Assembly (NCBI RefSeq): GCF_936927845.1
Contig: NZ_CAKZHV010000030.1
Coordinates: 50,380 to 114,379, forward strand
Reading direction: 5' to 3'
From: an uncultured Sphingomonas sp.
GTDB lineage: Bacteria; Pseudomonadota; Alphaproteobacteria; Sphingomonadales; Sphingomonadaceae
Length of the DNA: 64,000 nucleotides
Positions 1 to 7,186 of the stretch are shown piece after piece (position 1 is the first letter of the stretch; each line of letters starts with the position of its first letter). The position numbers were made by a program, and so were the translations under genes. The notes beneath the pieces were generated by a model that saw only the letters and a program-made list of their open reading frames with translations, did not search any database and had not been told where the DNA came from.

Positions 1-127
1 GATAACCCTTTGCCAGCACGTGCTCGGCGGCGGGCGGCAGACCCGCGATCGCGCCGCGCAGATGATAGAGGACGACCAGCCAGGCGGCGAGCCCGCGCAC
101 CCCGGTCAGCGCGCGCAACTCGCTCAT
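1..127 (-). CDS. Acyltransferase family 3 (exopolysaccharide O-acyltransferase), N-terminal part
   Basis: The first 42 residues of a protein that runs off the left edge. It begins MSELRALTGVRGLAAWLVVL and continues with YHLRGAIAG. The pattern LRALTGVRGLAA...LVVLYH is the hallmark first transmembrane segment of acyltransferase-3 (OafA/YrhL type) integral membrane enzymes, which O-acetylate or O-succinylate surface polysaccharides. The ATG overlaps the stop of the ligase-like gene (ATGA), so the two are translationally coupled in one minus-strand exopolysaccharide operon. Only the N-terminus is visible, so the acyl group and acceptor cannot be inferred. Confidence 0.75.
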   Translation of the reverse strand, partial: MSELRALTGVRGLAAWLVVLYHLRGAIAGLPPAAEHVLAKGY

Positions 128-1467
128 GCCGGCACTGCCTGCGCACGCGAGCGGCGCACGATGCCGGGCGCGGTCTCCTCGGCGCGGCGGCGCGCCAGAT
201 AGGTGTCGAGCCCGATCTGCGCGCCGATCAGCATGTACACGAACGACTGGAACGCGACCGCAATGAAGGCGGCGCCGAACAGATAGACGACGTGCGCGCT
301 CTGCAACCCGGCGGCGAGCGACCCCGCCCAGGCGAACGCACCCTCCTTGTAGCGGCGGCGCAGCACCTCCATCCGCACCAGCCCGATTAGGTTGATCAGC
401 AGCCACAGCCCCAGCCCGACATAGCCCTGTTCGCCCAGCATCTCGAAATAGGCGCTGTGATAACCGCGCGCCTTGTCGGTCACCGTGCTGGTGTGCACCG
501 ATCCGTCGGGTGCGGTCTTCACGATGTCGTAGCGGATGCGGTTGCCGCGATACGCCTCGAACCCGCCGCCGAACGGGTGTGTCTTCGCGTAGTCGATCGT
601 CCACTTCCACACCGCGACGCGCGTTGAGGCCGATTCGTCGGCGTCGTGGTTCTGGATCGTGCTCATGCGATTGCTGAACGAGGCCGGCAGGAACGGCACC
701 GCGACAACGCCGGCGGCGGCGATCAGCGACAGGTACATAACCTTGCGCTTGACGTTCCGCAGCGACAGCAGCGCGACCAGCACGATGCAGATCAGCCCCG
801 TCCGCGTCGAGGTGCCGACCGGAATCAGCAGGCAGGCAAAGATCAGCGCGAGGCAGAACAATCGCACGCGGTTGTCGGGCGGAAAGATCGTACCATAGCG
901 CATGAACCAGGCGATTAGCGGAATGATCGCGATCGCGACGGTCGAGATCGTGCTGCCCTCGTACAGCCCCGAATTGTTGTCGACCATCAGGTTGAGCTGG
1001 CCGTAGCCGCCACCGCCCGCCAGCGTCTTGATCCCGCCGACGATGATGATCGACGCTGCCGACAGGATCATGAACAGCAGCAGCGCCTCCATCCTGAGCC
1101 GAGTGCGCAAGGTGAGCGGCAGGAATGCGGCGAAGAACAGGGTGCGCGACACCCACTCCCATTTCTCCTGCGCCTCGATCGGGAAATCGGCCGCCTGCTT
1201 GGTCGCGAAGCAATACAGCATCAGCACCAGGATAAGCGCCTGACGCGGCGCGAAGCGGCTGCCCTTCTTGTCGTCGGTGAGCGCCCAGCCGCCCAGCATC
1301 AGCACCGCCGCGATCAAGGAGATCGGCACGCTGTTGAGCAGGTAATAGGTCAACCGCTGCGGCGAGATGATGTCGATATAGACGTAGGCGAGCACGAACA
1401 GGAACGGGCGGCGAAACCCGGTGCCCCACAAGGCCAGCAGAAAGGCGATGAAGGCGAGATCACGCAC
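124..1467 (-). CDS. O-antigen ligase / polymerase-like membrane protein, exosortase A (XrtA) system type
   Basis: A polytopic membrane protein of 447 aa resembling the putative O-glycosylation ligase of exosortase-A loci (Wzy_C superfamily). The N-terminus has the characteristic run of hydrophobic helices with FLFVLAYVYIDIISPQRLTY. A large periplasmic loop follows the middle helices, and near the C-terminus lies a stretch with HPFGGGFEAYRGN and YHSAYFEMLGEQGYVGL, the usual ligase signature. I place the start at the GTG giving VRDLAFIAFLLALWG. A longer reading would add a low-complexity extension, and the GTG overlaps the stop of the upstream 44-aa gene (GTGCGTGA), which argues for coupling. 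It probably polymerises or transfers an exopolysaccharide or glycan. The XrtA-type glycosyltransferase at 12083 is the natural partner, now separated by the inserted element. Confidence 0.8.
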   Translation of the reverse strand: MRDLAFIAFLLALWGTGFRRPFLFVLAYVYIDIISPQRLTYYLLNSVPISLIAAVLMLGGWALTDDKKGSRFAPRQALILVLMLYCFATKQAADFPIEAQEKWEWVSRTLFFAAFLPLTLRTRLRMEALLLFMILSAASIIIVGGIKTLAGGGGYGQLNLMVDNNSGLYEGSTISTVAIAIIPLIAWFMRYGTIFPPDNRVRLFCLALIFACLLIPVGTSTRTGLICIVLVALLSLRNVKRKVMYLSLIAAAGVVAVPFLPASFSNRMSTIQNHDADESASTRVAVWKWTIDYAKTHPFGGGFEAYRGNRIRYDIVKTAPDGSVHTSTVTDKARGYHSAYFEMLGEQGYVGLGLWLLINLIGLVRMEVLRRRYKEGAFAWAGSLAAGLQSAHVVYLFGAAFIAVAFQSFVYMLIGAQIGLDTYLARRRAEETAPGIVRRSRAQAVPA

Positions 1468-1594
1468 GGCGGCGGCGGCGCTCCACGGCGTCCTGCGGCT
1501 TCGACTCGCGATCGAGGTCGGGCCGACGCAGCAGCAGCAGCGCACTGAGCATCATCAGCCCGTGCGCGAGCAGAAGCGCGAAATTGTCGATCAT
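1460..1594 (-). CDS. Small membrane peptide (44 aa) upstream of the ligase-like gene
   Basis: The reading frame MIDNFALLLAHGLMMLSALL continues with LLRRPDLDRE and ends in an arginine-rich tail. A single hydrophobic helix (about residues 5-22) is followed by a charged, basic C-terminus, so it would be a single-span inner-membrane peptide. Its TGA overlaps the GTG start of the ligase-like gene, the typical sign of a coupled operon pair. It is the first gene of the minus-strand exopolysaccharide operon. I do not recognise a family. The hydrophobic pattern and the exact overlap are the evidence that it is real. Confidence 0.6.
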   Translation of the reverse strand: MIDNFALLLAHGLMMLSALLLLRRPDLDRESKPQDAVERRRRRA

Positions 1595-1635
1595 CGCCGC
1601 GGCGTCCTCATGCCGGCGGCGATACGCGCGGCGCG

Positions 1636-1648
1636 GTTGACGCGGCGT
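1636..1648. other. Left attachment-site core (attL candidate), 13-bp direct repeat
   Basis: The 13 bases GTTGACGCGGCGT recur exactly at 12042-12054, just beyond the integrase gene, and both copies continue with AAAC (the right copy has one extra T). They bracket the phage-like genes and lie between the two halves of an exopolysaccharide locus. Each copy resembles a pair of inverted integrase half-sites around a short GG centre (GTTGACGC / GCGTTAAAC). The exact crossover point cannot be fixed by eye. Confidence 0.5.
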
Positions 1649-1687
1649 AAACTAGGAATCGCATTTTTCCGGGCGAAACGACCGCTC

Positions 1688-1897
1688 GTGAACGGAAAAC
1701 CGGCGGCTGCAAGGTCAACGACTTACGCCGACCAACGGAAAACCTATGCGGCCCTGAAAAGCGAAACGCCCGACCCGGCGGCAACCGGATCGAGCGCAGC
1801 AATCCCCAACCAGGCGGGCGGGTGCAGTGGGCATACCATCGCGGCGACCTCGCGCATAGCGGGCACGTTGCGCCTGCGGTTCGGTGACGCGGCATGA
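1688..1897 (+). other. Left-end region of the element: arm-type repeats and a possible small coupled reading frame
   Basis: The 245 bases between the left core and the primase gene hold two identical AACGGAAAACC repeats (1691-1701 and 1734-1744). A possible 69-aa frame from GTG 1688 ends at a TGA that overlaps the primase ATG (ATGA). Its product, VNGKPAAARSTTYADQRKTY onward, matches no family I know and lacks a convincing ribosome-binding site. I consider integrase arm sites the better supported role of this stretch. Confidence 0.25.
1691..1744 (+). repeat. Paired integrase arm-type repeats, left end
   Basis: AACGGAAAACC occurs at 1691-1701 and again at 1734-1744, 43 bases apart. The same GGAAAACC octamer appears twice at the other end of the element (11999-12006 and 12011-12018). 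Paired repeats just inside both junctions are what integrase arm-binding sites look like in att regions of tyrosine-recombinase elements. Assignment to the integrase is inference. Confidence 0.5.
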
Positions 1898-3945
1898 CTC
1901 CAGCACAGAACATCACTCGCCACTTCCAAGGCGAGTGGCAGGGATCGCAGGGAGCGTTCCCGACGCCTGGGCACAGCAAAGCCGATCGCGGCATGACTGT
2001 GAAGGACGCGGACGGCGGCGACGTGGTTTTCTACAGCCACAACGGCGGCGACTGGCGCGCGGTGAAGGACGAGTGCCGGCGGCTCGGGCTGATCCCGGAG
2101 CGGCCGCGTGCGAACGACAACTGCGATCGTGGCGACCGCACGTTGCGGGCAAGGGACGTAGCGGCTTGGGAATACACCGACGCGGAGGGCGTGGTGCTGT
2201 ACCGCAAGGTGCGCATGGCGCTTCCGAACGGCGGCAAGAGCTACCGTTTCGAGCATCCCGACGGGCGCGGCGGGTGGAAGGCGAAGCGCGGCAACGCGGC
2301 GCAGGTGCCCTATCGTCTGCCCGACATTGTCGCGGCCGAACATGCCGCAATCCTCTACATGGCAGAAGGGGAGAAGCAGGCGGACAAGCTGGCGTCATGG
2401 GGCTTTCTCGCGACCTCCAGCAAGGATTGGCGCAGCTTCGAGTTCAGCGGCTACGTGAAGGACCGCACCGTCGTCATCCTGCCCGACAATGACGAGGAAG
2501 GTGCGCGGATCGCGGAGAGCGCGCGGGAAGCCGTGGAGCGAGCCGAAGGGCGGGCGATCATCCTGACGTTGCCGGACCTGCCAGCAAAAGGCGACATCAT
2601 GGACTGGAGCGGCGGCGCTGACGATCTTCGCCGGCTAACCGCCGCGGCGTTGCAGCAGCCGGCAGCCATTCTCCCGATCGCCGACCTCGCCGCCTGGGCA
2701 CGCAGCAAGGCGAGCCCGACGCCCTTCTACATGGCGGGCTATATCCCCGCTGGCGAGGTGACGCTGCTCACCGGCGCGGGCGGCGGCAACAAGTCGACGT
2801 TCGGGCAGCAGCTTTCCACCTGTTCGGCTGCCGGGCTCGCGATGCTTGGCGTCGACGTGATGCAGGGATCGACTCTCTACATCACAGCCGAGGATGATCC
2901 TGATCGCTTGCACTGGATGCAGGAGCATATCTGTCGGGCGCTGGGCGTCGACATGGCGAGCCTTGCTGGCAAGCTGCACCTCGCCAGCATCCGGGGCCGA
3001 CTGAACAACGAGCTGGCGACCTTCGATGCGGATGGCCGGCTCAAGCCGCAGGAAGCGTTCCAGCTGGTGCGCTCGACTATCGAGGCGACCGGGGCTCGGC
3101 TGATCGTGCTCGACAACGTGGCGCACCTGTTCGCGGGCAACGAGAACGACCGCGCGCAGGTGACGGCGTTCGTGAACCTGCTCTACGTGCTCTGTCGCGA
3201 GCTTGGCGTGACGATCGTGCTGATCGCCCATAAGAACAAGGCCGGTGACAGCTACAGCGGCTCGACCGCCTGGCTAAACGCGGTACGCTCGCAACTGGTG
3301 CTGGAGCGCCCGGAAGGGTTCGATCCCGACGCCCGCGTGATGACGGTGGGCAAGGCCAACTACGCGCGGCCCGATCAGCAGCTCGCGTTCCGCTGGCACG
3401 ACTTCGCGCTGATCCTCGACACCGACTTGCCCGACGATCGGCGTGCTGAGCTGGCGGCTACCATCGCCGCCAGCGCCAGCAACTCCGCGTTCCTCGCCTG
3501 TCTCGCCGAACGCAACAAGCAGCGCCGTCACGTAAGCGAGAAGCCGACCGCCTCAAACTATGCGCCCAAGCAGTTCGAGGGGATGCCTGAGGCGAAGGGG
3601 TTGCCTCGCAAGCAGCTCGAAGATGCGATGGATCGATTGTTCCGGATCGGCGCTATCGAGCGCGGCTTCCTCTATCGCGACACTGCCGAGGGCAAGGATA
3701 TTCACGGGCTCCGGGAGGCTTCCGGAAACCCGGAAAGCTCTCCGGAAGGCTCCCGGAAGGTGTATCCGGAAAGCTCCGGAAACCCGCACCTATCAACCGG
3801 AAACACACCCCCTTATACTACGTACAACGGCGCGGCCCCCTCAGGGTCCGCCGCGCCTTCCCGTGAGAACGAAAATACGGGGGTAGGGACACGCGGCGAG
3901 ATACTCGCGCCCAACGAACAGCCGACCCGCGGATGGCTGTCGTGA
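1894..3945 (+). CDS. Phage-type primase-helicase (Toprim + RepA/RecA-like ATPase)
   Basis: A 683-aa replication protein. A Toprim domain spans about residues 150-240, with the conserved glutamate in YMAEGEKQADKLASWG and the acidic cluster VVILPDNDEEGARIA. A RecA/RepA-type ATPase follows, with P-loop GAGGGNKS (294-301), Walker B RLIVLDN (402-408) and IAHKNKAGDSYSGSTAW further on. No zinc finger is visible at the N-terminus, as in many satellite and plasmid primases. It should prime and unwind the element's own DNA, so the element can replicate autonomously after excision. The C-terminal coding region contains the CCGGAA repeat array described separately. The gene starts the plus-strand operon, and its end overlaps the start of the next small gene. 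Confidence 0.85.
   Translation: MTPAQNITRHFQGEWQGSQGAFPTPGHSKADRGMTVKDADGGDVVFYSHNGGDWRAVKDECRRLGLIPERPRANDNCDRGDRTLRARDVAAWEYTDAEGVVLYRKVRMALPNGGKSYRFEHPDGRGGWKAKRGNAAQVPYRLPDIVAAEHAAILYMAEGEKQADKLASWGFLATSSKDWRSFEFSGYVKDRTVVILPDNDEEGARIAESAREAVERAEGRAIILTLPDLPAKGDIMDWSGGADDLRRLTAAALQQPAAILPIADLAAWARSKASPTPFYMAGYIPAGEVTLLTGAGGGNKSTFGQQLSTCSAAGLAMLGVDVMQGSTLYITAEDDPDRLHWMQEHICRALGVDMASLAGKLHLASIRGRLNNELATFDADGRLKPQEAFQLVRSTIEATGARLIVLDNVAHLFAGNENDRAQVTAFVNLLYVLCRELGVTIVLIAHKNKAGDSYSGSTAWLNAVRSQLVLERPEGFDPDARVMTVGKANYARPDQQLAFRWHDFALILDTDLPDDRRAELAATIAASASNSAFLACLAERNKQRRHVSEKPTASNYAPKQFEGMPEAKGLPRKQLEDAMDRLFRIGAIERGFLYRDTAEGKDIHGLREASGNPESSPEGSRKVYPESSGNPHLSTGNTPPYTTYNGAAPSGSAAPSRENENTGVGTRGEILAPNEQPTRGWLS
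3722..3802 (+). repeat. CCGGAA iteron-like array inside the primase gene
   Basis: CCGGAA occurs seven times: at 3722, 3730, 3742, 3753, 3766, 3776 and 3797. The spacings of 8-13 bases (one of 21) keep most copies on roughly one face of the helix. A short AT-rich stretch, TTATACTACGTAC, follows at about 3812-3824. Repeated short sites beside an AT-rich patch, inside or next to the replication gene, are the usual look of an iteron origin. An operator array is the alternative. In protein the repeats give a disordered Ser/Gly/Pro/Glu-rich linker. Confidence 0.5.
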
Positions 3946-4088
3946 GCCCCGCGCCACGCCTCGCCGACCTCGCCCGCAAGCTGGGCAGGCTGACCCCCGA
4001 TTGGCGCAATCCCGAACGCTACTTCGAGAACCGGAGCGAGATCGAGCGCGAGATGCGCCGGCTCGCCAAGCACCTGGAGGATCACTGA
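3933..4088 (+). CDS. Small conserved-looking element protein (51 aa)
   Basis: A short frame from ATG 3933 (or GTG 3942, which overlaps the primase stop as GTGA). The product begins MAVVSPAPRLADLARKLGRL, continues with TPDWRNPERYFENRSEIERE and ends in MRRLAKHLEDH. It is strongly charged and helical, with the pattern WRNPERYFE..SEI...MRRLAK seen in small hypothetical proteins of alphaproteobacterial prophages. It lies between the primase and the HNH gene with essentially no spacing, so it is part of the same transcript. Function unknown; a DNA-binding or terminase-accessory role is possible but unproven. Confidence 0.6.
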   Translation: MAVVSPAPRLADLARKLGRLTPDWRNPERYFENRSEIEREMRRLAKHLEDH

Positions 4089-4089
4089 C

Positions 4090-4488
4090 ATGGCCGCGTG
4101 GCCCTACAACACCGCGCGCTGGCAACGCCTGCGCCTCGCCCACCTCAAGCGCTTCCCGCTATGCGAGGGGTGCGAGAAGGCGGGGCGAGGTGCCGTGCGT
4201 GCCAACACCGTCGATCACCGCCGCCCGATCAGCGACGGCGGACCAGCGTTCCCTGCGCACGACGGCCTCGCCAGCTACTGCGCGTCGTGCCACAGCCAGA
4301 AGACGGCGAGGGGCAGCGAGGCGGGTGCCGTGCGCACCACGAGGGCGTTGCAGCCGCGCAAGGGCTGCGATGCGAATGGATGGCCGCTCGACGCCGCGCA
4401 CCCGTGGAACGCCAGAAAATCGCTCACAGCTGGCCAGCCTAAGACCGACGCCCCCCTTCGCGCTCAATTAGTTTCGAAGCGCGACTGA
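4090..4488 (+). CDS. HNH endonuclease (phage packaging-associated)
   Basis: A 132-aa protein with the HNH fold. It has W..LR..HLKRFPLCEGCEKAG with the first zinc cysteines, then TVDHRRPISDGG carrying the catalytic histidine, then LASYCASCHSQKTARG with the second cysteine pair. HNH nucleases of this type lie immediately upstream of terminase genes in HK97-like phages and in several capsid-forming satellites, where they assist cleavage of concatemers during packaging. The gene starts two bases after the previous stop and its TGA overlaps the terminase ATG (TGATG), so it is translationally coupled to the terminase. The last 35 residues are unusual and may be disordered. Confidence 0.85.
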   Translation: MAAWPYNTARWQRLRLAHLKRFPLCEGCEKAGRGAVRANTVDHRRPISDGGPAFPAHDGLASYCASCHSQKTARGSEAGAVRTTRALQPRKGCDANGWPLDAAHPWNARKSLTAGQPKTDAPLRAQLVSKRD

Positions 4489-6029
4489 TGGGCGCTCGTG
4501 GACCAGGCGCAAGTCGGTTGCGCGCCGCGGCACGTCGCCCCGGATCGAACAAGGTCAACCATCCGTGGGGTAAGAAGGGGATGCCGGCGGACGAACGGGT
4601 GCTCGCGTTCTTGCGCACGCTGCCGATCGTGTCGGGCCTGCGCGCGGGCGAGAAGATGGAGCTGCTAGAGTTCCAGGAGCGGTTCGTGCGCGGCGTGTAC
4701 GCGGAGACGGAAGGGGAGCGGGTGGTGCGCCTCGCCGGGCTGTCGCTGGCGCACCTGCTCGGCCCGATGAAGGAACCGCACGGCGAGTGCTACGCGGCTG
4801 CGCTCGACCGGGAACAGGCGGGCGTGCTCTACCGCATGGTGCGCGCCTACATCGAGGCGACGCCGTGGATGGCGGCAGCGGTGAACATCCGCGACTGGCA
4901 CAAGTCGATCGAGGTCGAGGCGGATCGCTCGACGTGGACCGCGCTCACCAGCGACGCACGCAAGGCGCACGGCCTCGCGCCCTCGTTCTGGATCGCGGAC
5001 GAGGTGGCGCAATGGCGTTCGCGCGAGCTGTGGGACAACCTCAAGACCGGCATGGCGAAGCGCCGCAACGCGCTGGGAGTGACGATCAGCACGCAGGCGG
5101 CGGACGACATGCATTTCTGGTCGGGGATCCTCGACGCGGAGCCGGTGCCGTCGTTCTACGTGCAGCTGCACGCCGCGCCGGCTGATTGCGCGCTAGACGA
5201 TCGCGAGGCGTGGCAGGCGGCGAACCCGGCGCTGGGCGAGTTCCTCAACCTGGACGAGTTCGCCGACGCCGCGGCGATGGCGATGCGCTCGCCGTCGTTC
5301 GAGCCCGCGTTCCGGCTGCTGAACCTCAACCAGCGGGTCGCGGCCGAGGGGCGGTTCATCAACCCGGCCGAGTGGGAGGCGAACGGCGAGCCGTTCGACG
5401 TGCTCGAGCTGGAGGGGCAGCGATGCTTTGGCGGGTTGGACCTGTCGAGCACGCGCGACCTGACCGCGTTGTCGCTGTGGTTTCCCGATGCCGGCAAGCT
5501 GCTCGCCTGGCACTTCGTGCCGAAAGACACGATCGCGGAGCGCGTCGAGCGCGACCGGGTGCCCTATGATCGCTGGGCAGCCGATGGGTGGATCGAGACG
5601 ACGCCCGGCCGCGCAACCGATCGGGTCGCGGTGGCGCGGCAGATCGCGGACATTCGGCAGCGGTACGACGTGCGCGGTATCGCCTTCGATCGCTGGCGGT
5701 TCGAAGACCTGGGCAAGCTGCTGTCCGACGAGGGTATCGACCTGCCGATGGTCGAGTTCGTGCCGGGGTTCAAATCCTACGCGCCGGCGGTCGACGCCTT
5801 CGAGCGCGCGCTGATCGAGCGGCGAATGCAGCACAACGGCTCGCCGGTTCTCAAATGGCAGGCGGGCAACATCATCGTCGAGCCCGACCCCACCGGCAAC
5901 CGCAAGCCCGCGAAGAACAAGTCGATCGACAAGATCGACGGGCTGGTGGCCGCGATCATGGCGTGCGGGCTGGCCGCTACGGACGAAGGGCCGAAGGTGT
6001 ACCGGGGGGCGGGGGTAGGATGGCTTTAG
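4488..6029 (+). CDS. Terminase large subunit (HK97-like), lacking the P-loop segment
   Basis: A 513-aa terminase. The N-terminus MGARGPGASRLRAAARRPGS and the downstream LTSDARKAHGLAPSFWIADE place it in the HK97-like Terminase_1 family. The ATPase Walker B with catalytic glutamate is IADE (169-172), and TISTQAADD follows as the coupling region. The nuclease half is intact: GGLDLSSTRD, AFDRWRFEDLGKLL and KSIDKIDGLVAA carry the expected acidic residues. Where family members have a Walker A motif (typically R-K-N-G-K-S/T), this protein reads RLAGLS directly into LAHLLGP around residues 81-93. About 15-20 residues including the P-loop appear deleted in frame. As written it should not hydrolyse ATP or translocate DNA unaided. 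Confidence 0.88.
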   Translation: MGARGPGASRLRAAARRPGSNKVNHPWGKKGMPADERVLAFLRTLPIVSGLRAGEKMELLEFQERFVRGVYAETEGERVVRLAGLSLAHLLGPMKEPHGECYAAALDREQAGVLYRMVRAYIEATPWMAAAVNIRDWHKSIEVEADRSTWTALTSDARKAHGLAPSFWIADEVAQWRSRELWDNLKTGMAKRRNALGVTISTQAADDMHFWSGILDAEPVPSFYVQLHAAPADCALDDREAWQAANPALGEFLNLDEFADAAAMAMRSPSFEPAFRLLNLNQRVAAEGRFINPAEWEANGEPFDVLELEGQRCFGGLDLSSTRDLTALSLWFPDAGKLLAWHFVPKDTIAERVERDRVPYDRWAADGWIETTPGRATDRVAVARQIADIRQRYDVRGIAFDRWRFEDLGKLLSDEGIDLPMVEFVPGFKSYAPAVDAFERALIERRMQHNGSPVLKWQAGNIIVEPDPTGNRKPAKNKSIDKIDGLVAAIMACGLAATDEGPKVYRGAGVGWL

Positions 6030-6031
6030 TC

Positions 6032-6274
6032 TTACCGATTGGACCAGTATTCCCGTTCGTCTTCGCTCATCTCGTTCAGTATAGCGTCGGTTACAATTAT
6101 GGCGCTTGCCTCAGCCTCTTTGATTTTCGAGCGCTTTTCCGCCACTGCCGCCAATCTTGCAGCTTCTATCGCGCGGATGTTCTCGATTGATACGGGATCG
6201 TTGTTCTGTTTCTGGCGAGCGATAGAGCCCGCATTTAAGACGGTTGAACCCCCGCGATACCCGCCACGACTCAC
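6032..6274 (-). CDS. Small charged protein of the counter-strand module (80 aa)
   Basis: The product begins MSRGGYRGGSTVLNAGSIAR, has a Lys/Glu/Ala-rich helical centre (ARLAAVAEKRSKIKEAEASA) and ends EMSEDEREYWSNR. Its start is a GTG that overlaps the stop of the upstream RHH gene (GTGA), so the two are coupled. It ends two bases from the terminase stop, tail to tail. Base composition is less GC-rich than the surrounding structural genes. I do not recognise a family. It lacks an obvious toxin fold, and a coiled-coil partner or cargo gene is the best description. Confidence 0.6.
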   Translation of the reverse strand: MSRGGYRGGSTVLNAGSIARQKQNNDPVSIENIRAIEAARLAAVAEKRSKIKEAEASAIIVTDAILNEMSEDEREYWSNR

Positions 6275-6450
6275 GGCAACTTCTCCCTTAAAATGAGCCT
6301 GATCGCCTCAGGCCTTGTCGGCGGCGTTGCCTGCTGGGTGATCCATGCATCGAGAGCGGCGAGCTGATCGGGCTGAAGACGAACGCCAATCAGCTGGCCC
6401 GACTGTCCGGGTCGCTTGGGGCTTCTGTTATCAGTAGTTGCAGGCGACAT
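6271..6450 (-). CDS. Ribbon-helix-helix (CopG/Arc-like) DNA-binding protein (59 aa)
   Basis: The frame starts at ATG 6450. It reads MSPATTDNRSPKRPGQSGQL and then IGVRLQPDQLAALDAWITQQ followed by ATPPTRPEAIRLILREKLP. The pattern short beta strand (QLIGVRL), helix (PDQLAALDAWI), turn (TPPT), helix (RPEAIRLILRE) is a canonical ribbon-helix-helix domain. It is the only regulatory gene on the minus strand of the element. A 13-bp inverted repeat straddles its start codon, which suggests autoregulation. No Shine-Dalgarno sequence precedes the ATG, so it may be leaderless. Its stop overlaps the following gene's start. It may act as the element's repressor or as the antitoxin-like half of a pair. Confidence 0.75.
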   Translation of the reverse strand: MSPATTDNRSPKRPGQSGQLIGVRLQPDQLAALDAWITQQATPPTRPEAIRLILREKLP

Positions 6451-6468
6451 GGTTAACTGATAACAGAA
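6423..6468. promoter_or_regulatory. 13-bp perfect inverted repeat, operator candidate for the RHH gene
   Basis: TTCTGTTATCAGT at 6423-6435 is matched exactly by ACTGATAACAGAA at 6456-6468, with a 20-base spacer containing the RHH start codon (6448-6450). One arm lies inside codons 5-9 of the gene and the other just upstream of it. The repeat is AT-rich in a GC-rich region and lies between divergently transcribed genes, as expected for an operator bound by two RHH dimers. Confidence 0.7.
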
Positions 6469-6536
6469 TGGCGAGCCGGGCGGAAGCTACCAACGACCGC
6501 GCCGGCTCTGACCACAACGATCAAAGGACGATCGAC

Positions 6537-6746
6537 ATGGCTTCTCGTGCCCCTATCACGGGCGCGCCGACGCGCGCACCCTCGAATGTTGTCCCACTCA
6601 AGCGCCCCGAAGACCCGCTGGCGTTCGCACCGGGCGTGCCCCCGTTTGATCGCAGCAACCCGCTCCACGTCCGCGCCTGGAACACGATGATCCAGATGGC
6701 GGTGAGCGCCGACCGGCTCGGCTGCATCACCGGGGAGGGCCGCTGA
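6537..6746 (+). CDS. Small element protein of unknown function (69 aa)
   Basis: I chose ATG 6537 because an AAAGGA ribosome-binding site lies eight bases upstream (6523-6528). An earlier in-frame ATG at 6469 sits inside the inverted-repeat region and lacks one. The product starts MASRAPITGAPTRAPSNVVP. It has a proline/alanine-rich N-terminus and a compact C-terminal helix FDRSNPLHVRAWNTMIQMAV. It begins the plus-strand transcript divergent from the RHH gene and ends one base before the next start codon. No family recognised. Confidence 0.5.
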   Translation: MASRAPITGAPTRAPSNVVPLKRPEDPLAFAPGVPPFDRSNPLHVRAWNTMIQMAVSADRLGCITGEGR

Positions 6747-6747
6747 C

Positions 6748-7170
6748 ATGGCGAGCGCAGCACCTAACGATGTTGTCGTGCAAGCTTTCATGGCGGCTCG
6801 CGCACACGAAGATCATCTCGATCAGACCTCATCGACCCTCGATACCCTGGACGTGCGCACGGCGCAGTTCGCCCGACACGGCGCAGAGCACTACGCCATC
6901 AACTGGGGCATTCGTGGCGCAGAGCACGGCGCTCTCGTGGCGTTGCTGGCAGCGTCGCGGTTGGACACGCTTGTTGGCGGGTACGGCATCCCGAACGATC
7001 GCCGGCAGAAGGTCGTCACCTTCGGCATCGAGGAAATGAACGAGGTGCGGACGATCAAGCACGCGCTGCTCAACCTGTGGAAGTTCCTCGATCCCGGCCG
7101 CGACCGTGTGCTCGCGCCACTGGCGGTCGACCTCGGGTTGGTCGACCAGAACGGGCAGGAGGTGGATTGA
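6748..7170 (+). CDS. Element protein of unknown function (140 aa)
   Basis: Begins MASAAPNDVVVQAFMAARAH and continues with helices such as RGAEHGALVALLAASRLDTL and IEEMNEVRTIKHALLNLWKF. It is soluble, largely helical and without cysteines or a signal peptide. It follows the preceding small gene without a gap, which indicates one transcript. Position (between terminase and capsid genes) would suit a small terminase, connector or capsid-assembly factor. I see no motif that decides it, so the function is left open. Confidence 0.6.
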   Translation: MASAAPNDVVVQAFMAARAHEDHLDQTSSTLDTLDVRTAQFARHGAEHYAINWGIRGAEHGALVALLAASRLDTLVGGYGIPNDRRQKVVTFGIEEMNEVRTIKHALLNLWKFLDPGRDRVLAPLAVDLGLVDQNGQEVD

Positions 7171-7186
7171 ACAAAAAGGAAACTCG

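Noticed and set aside
1620..1660. A tRNA gene as the integration site of the element
   Set aside because: No cloverleaf, anticodon arm or CCA-proximal T-loop could be read at either end. The target is intergenic.
3722..3802. A CRISPR array
   Set aside because: Repeats are only six bases and spacers 2-15 bases, far from CRISPR dimensions; no cas genes occur in the window.
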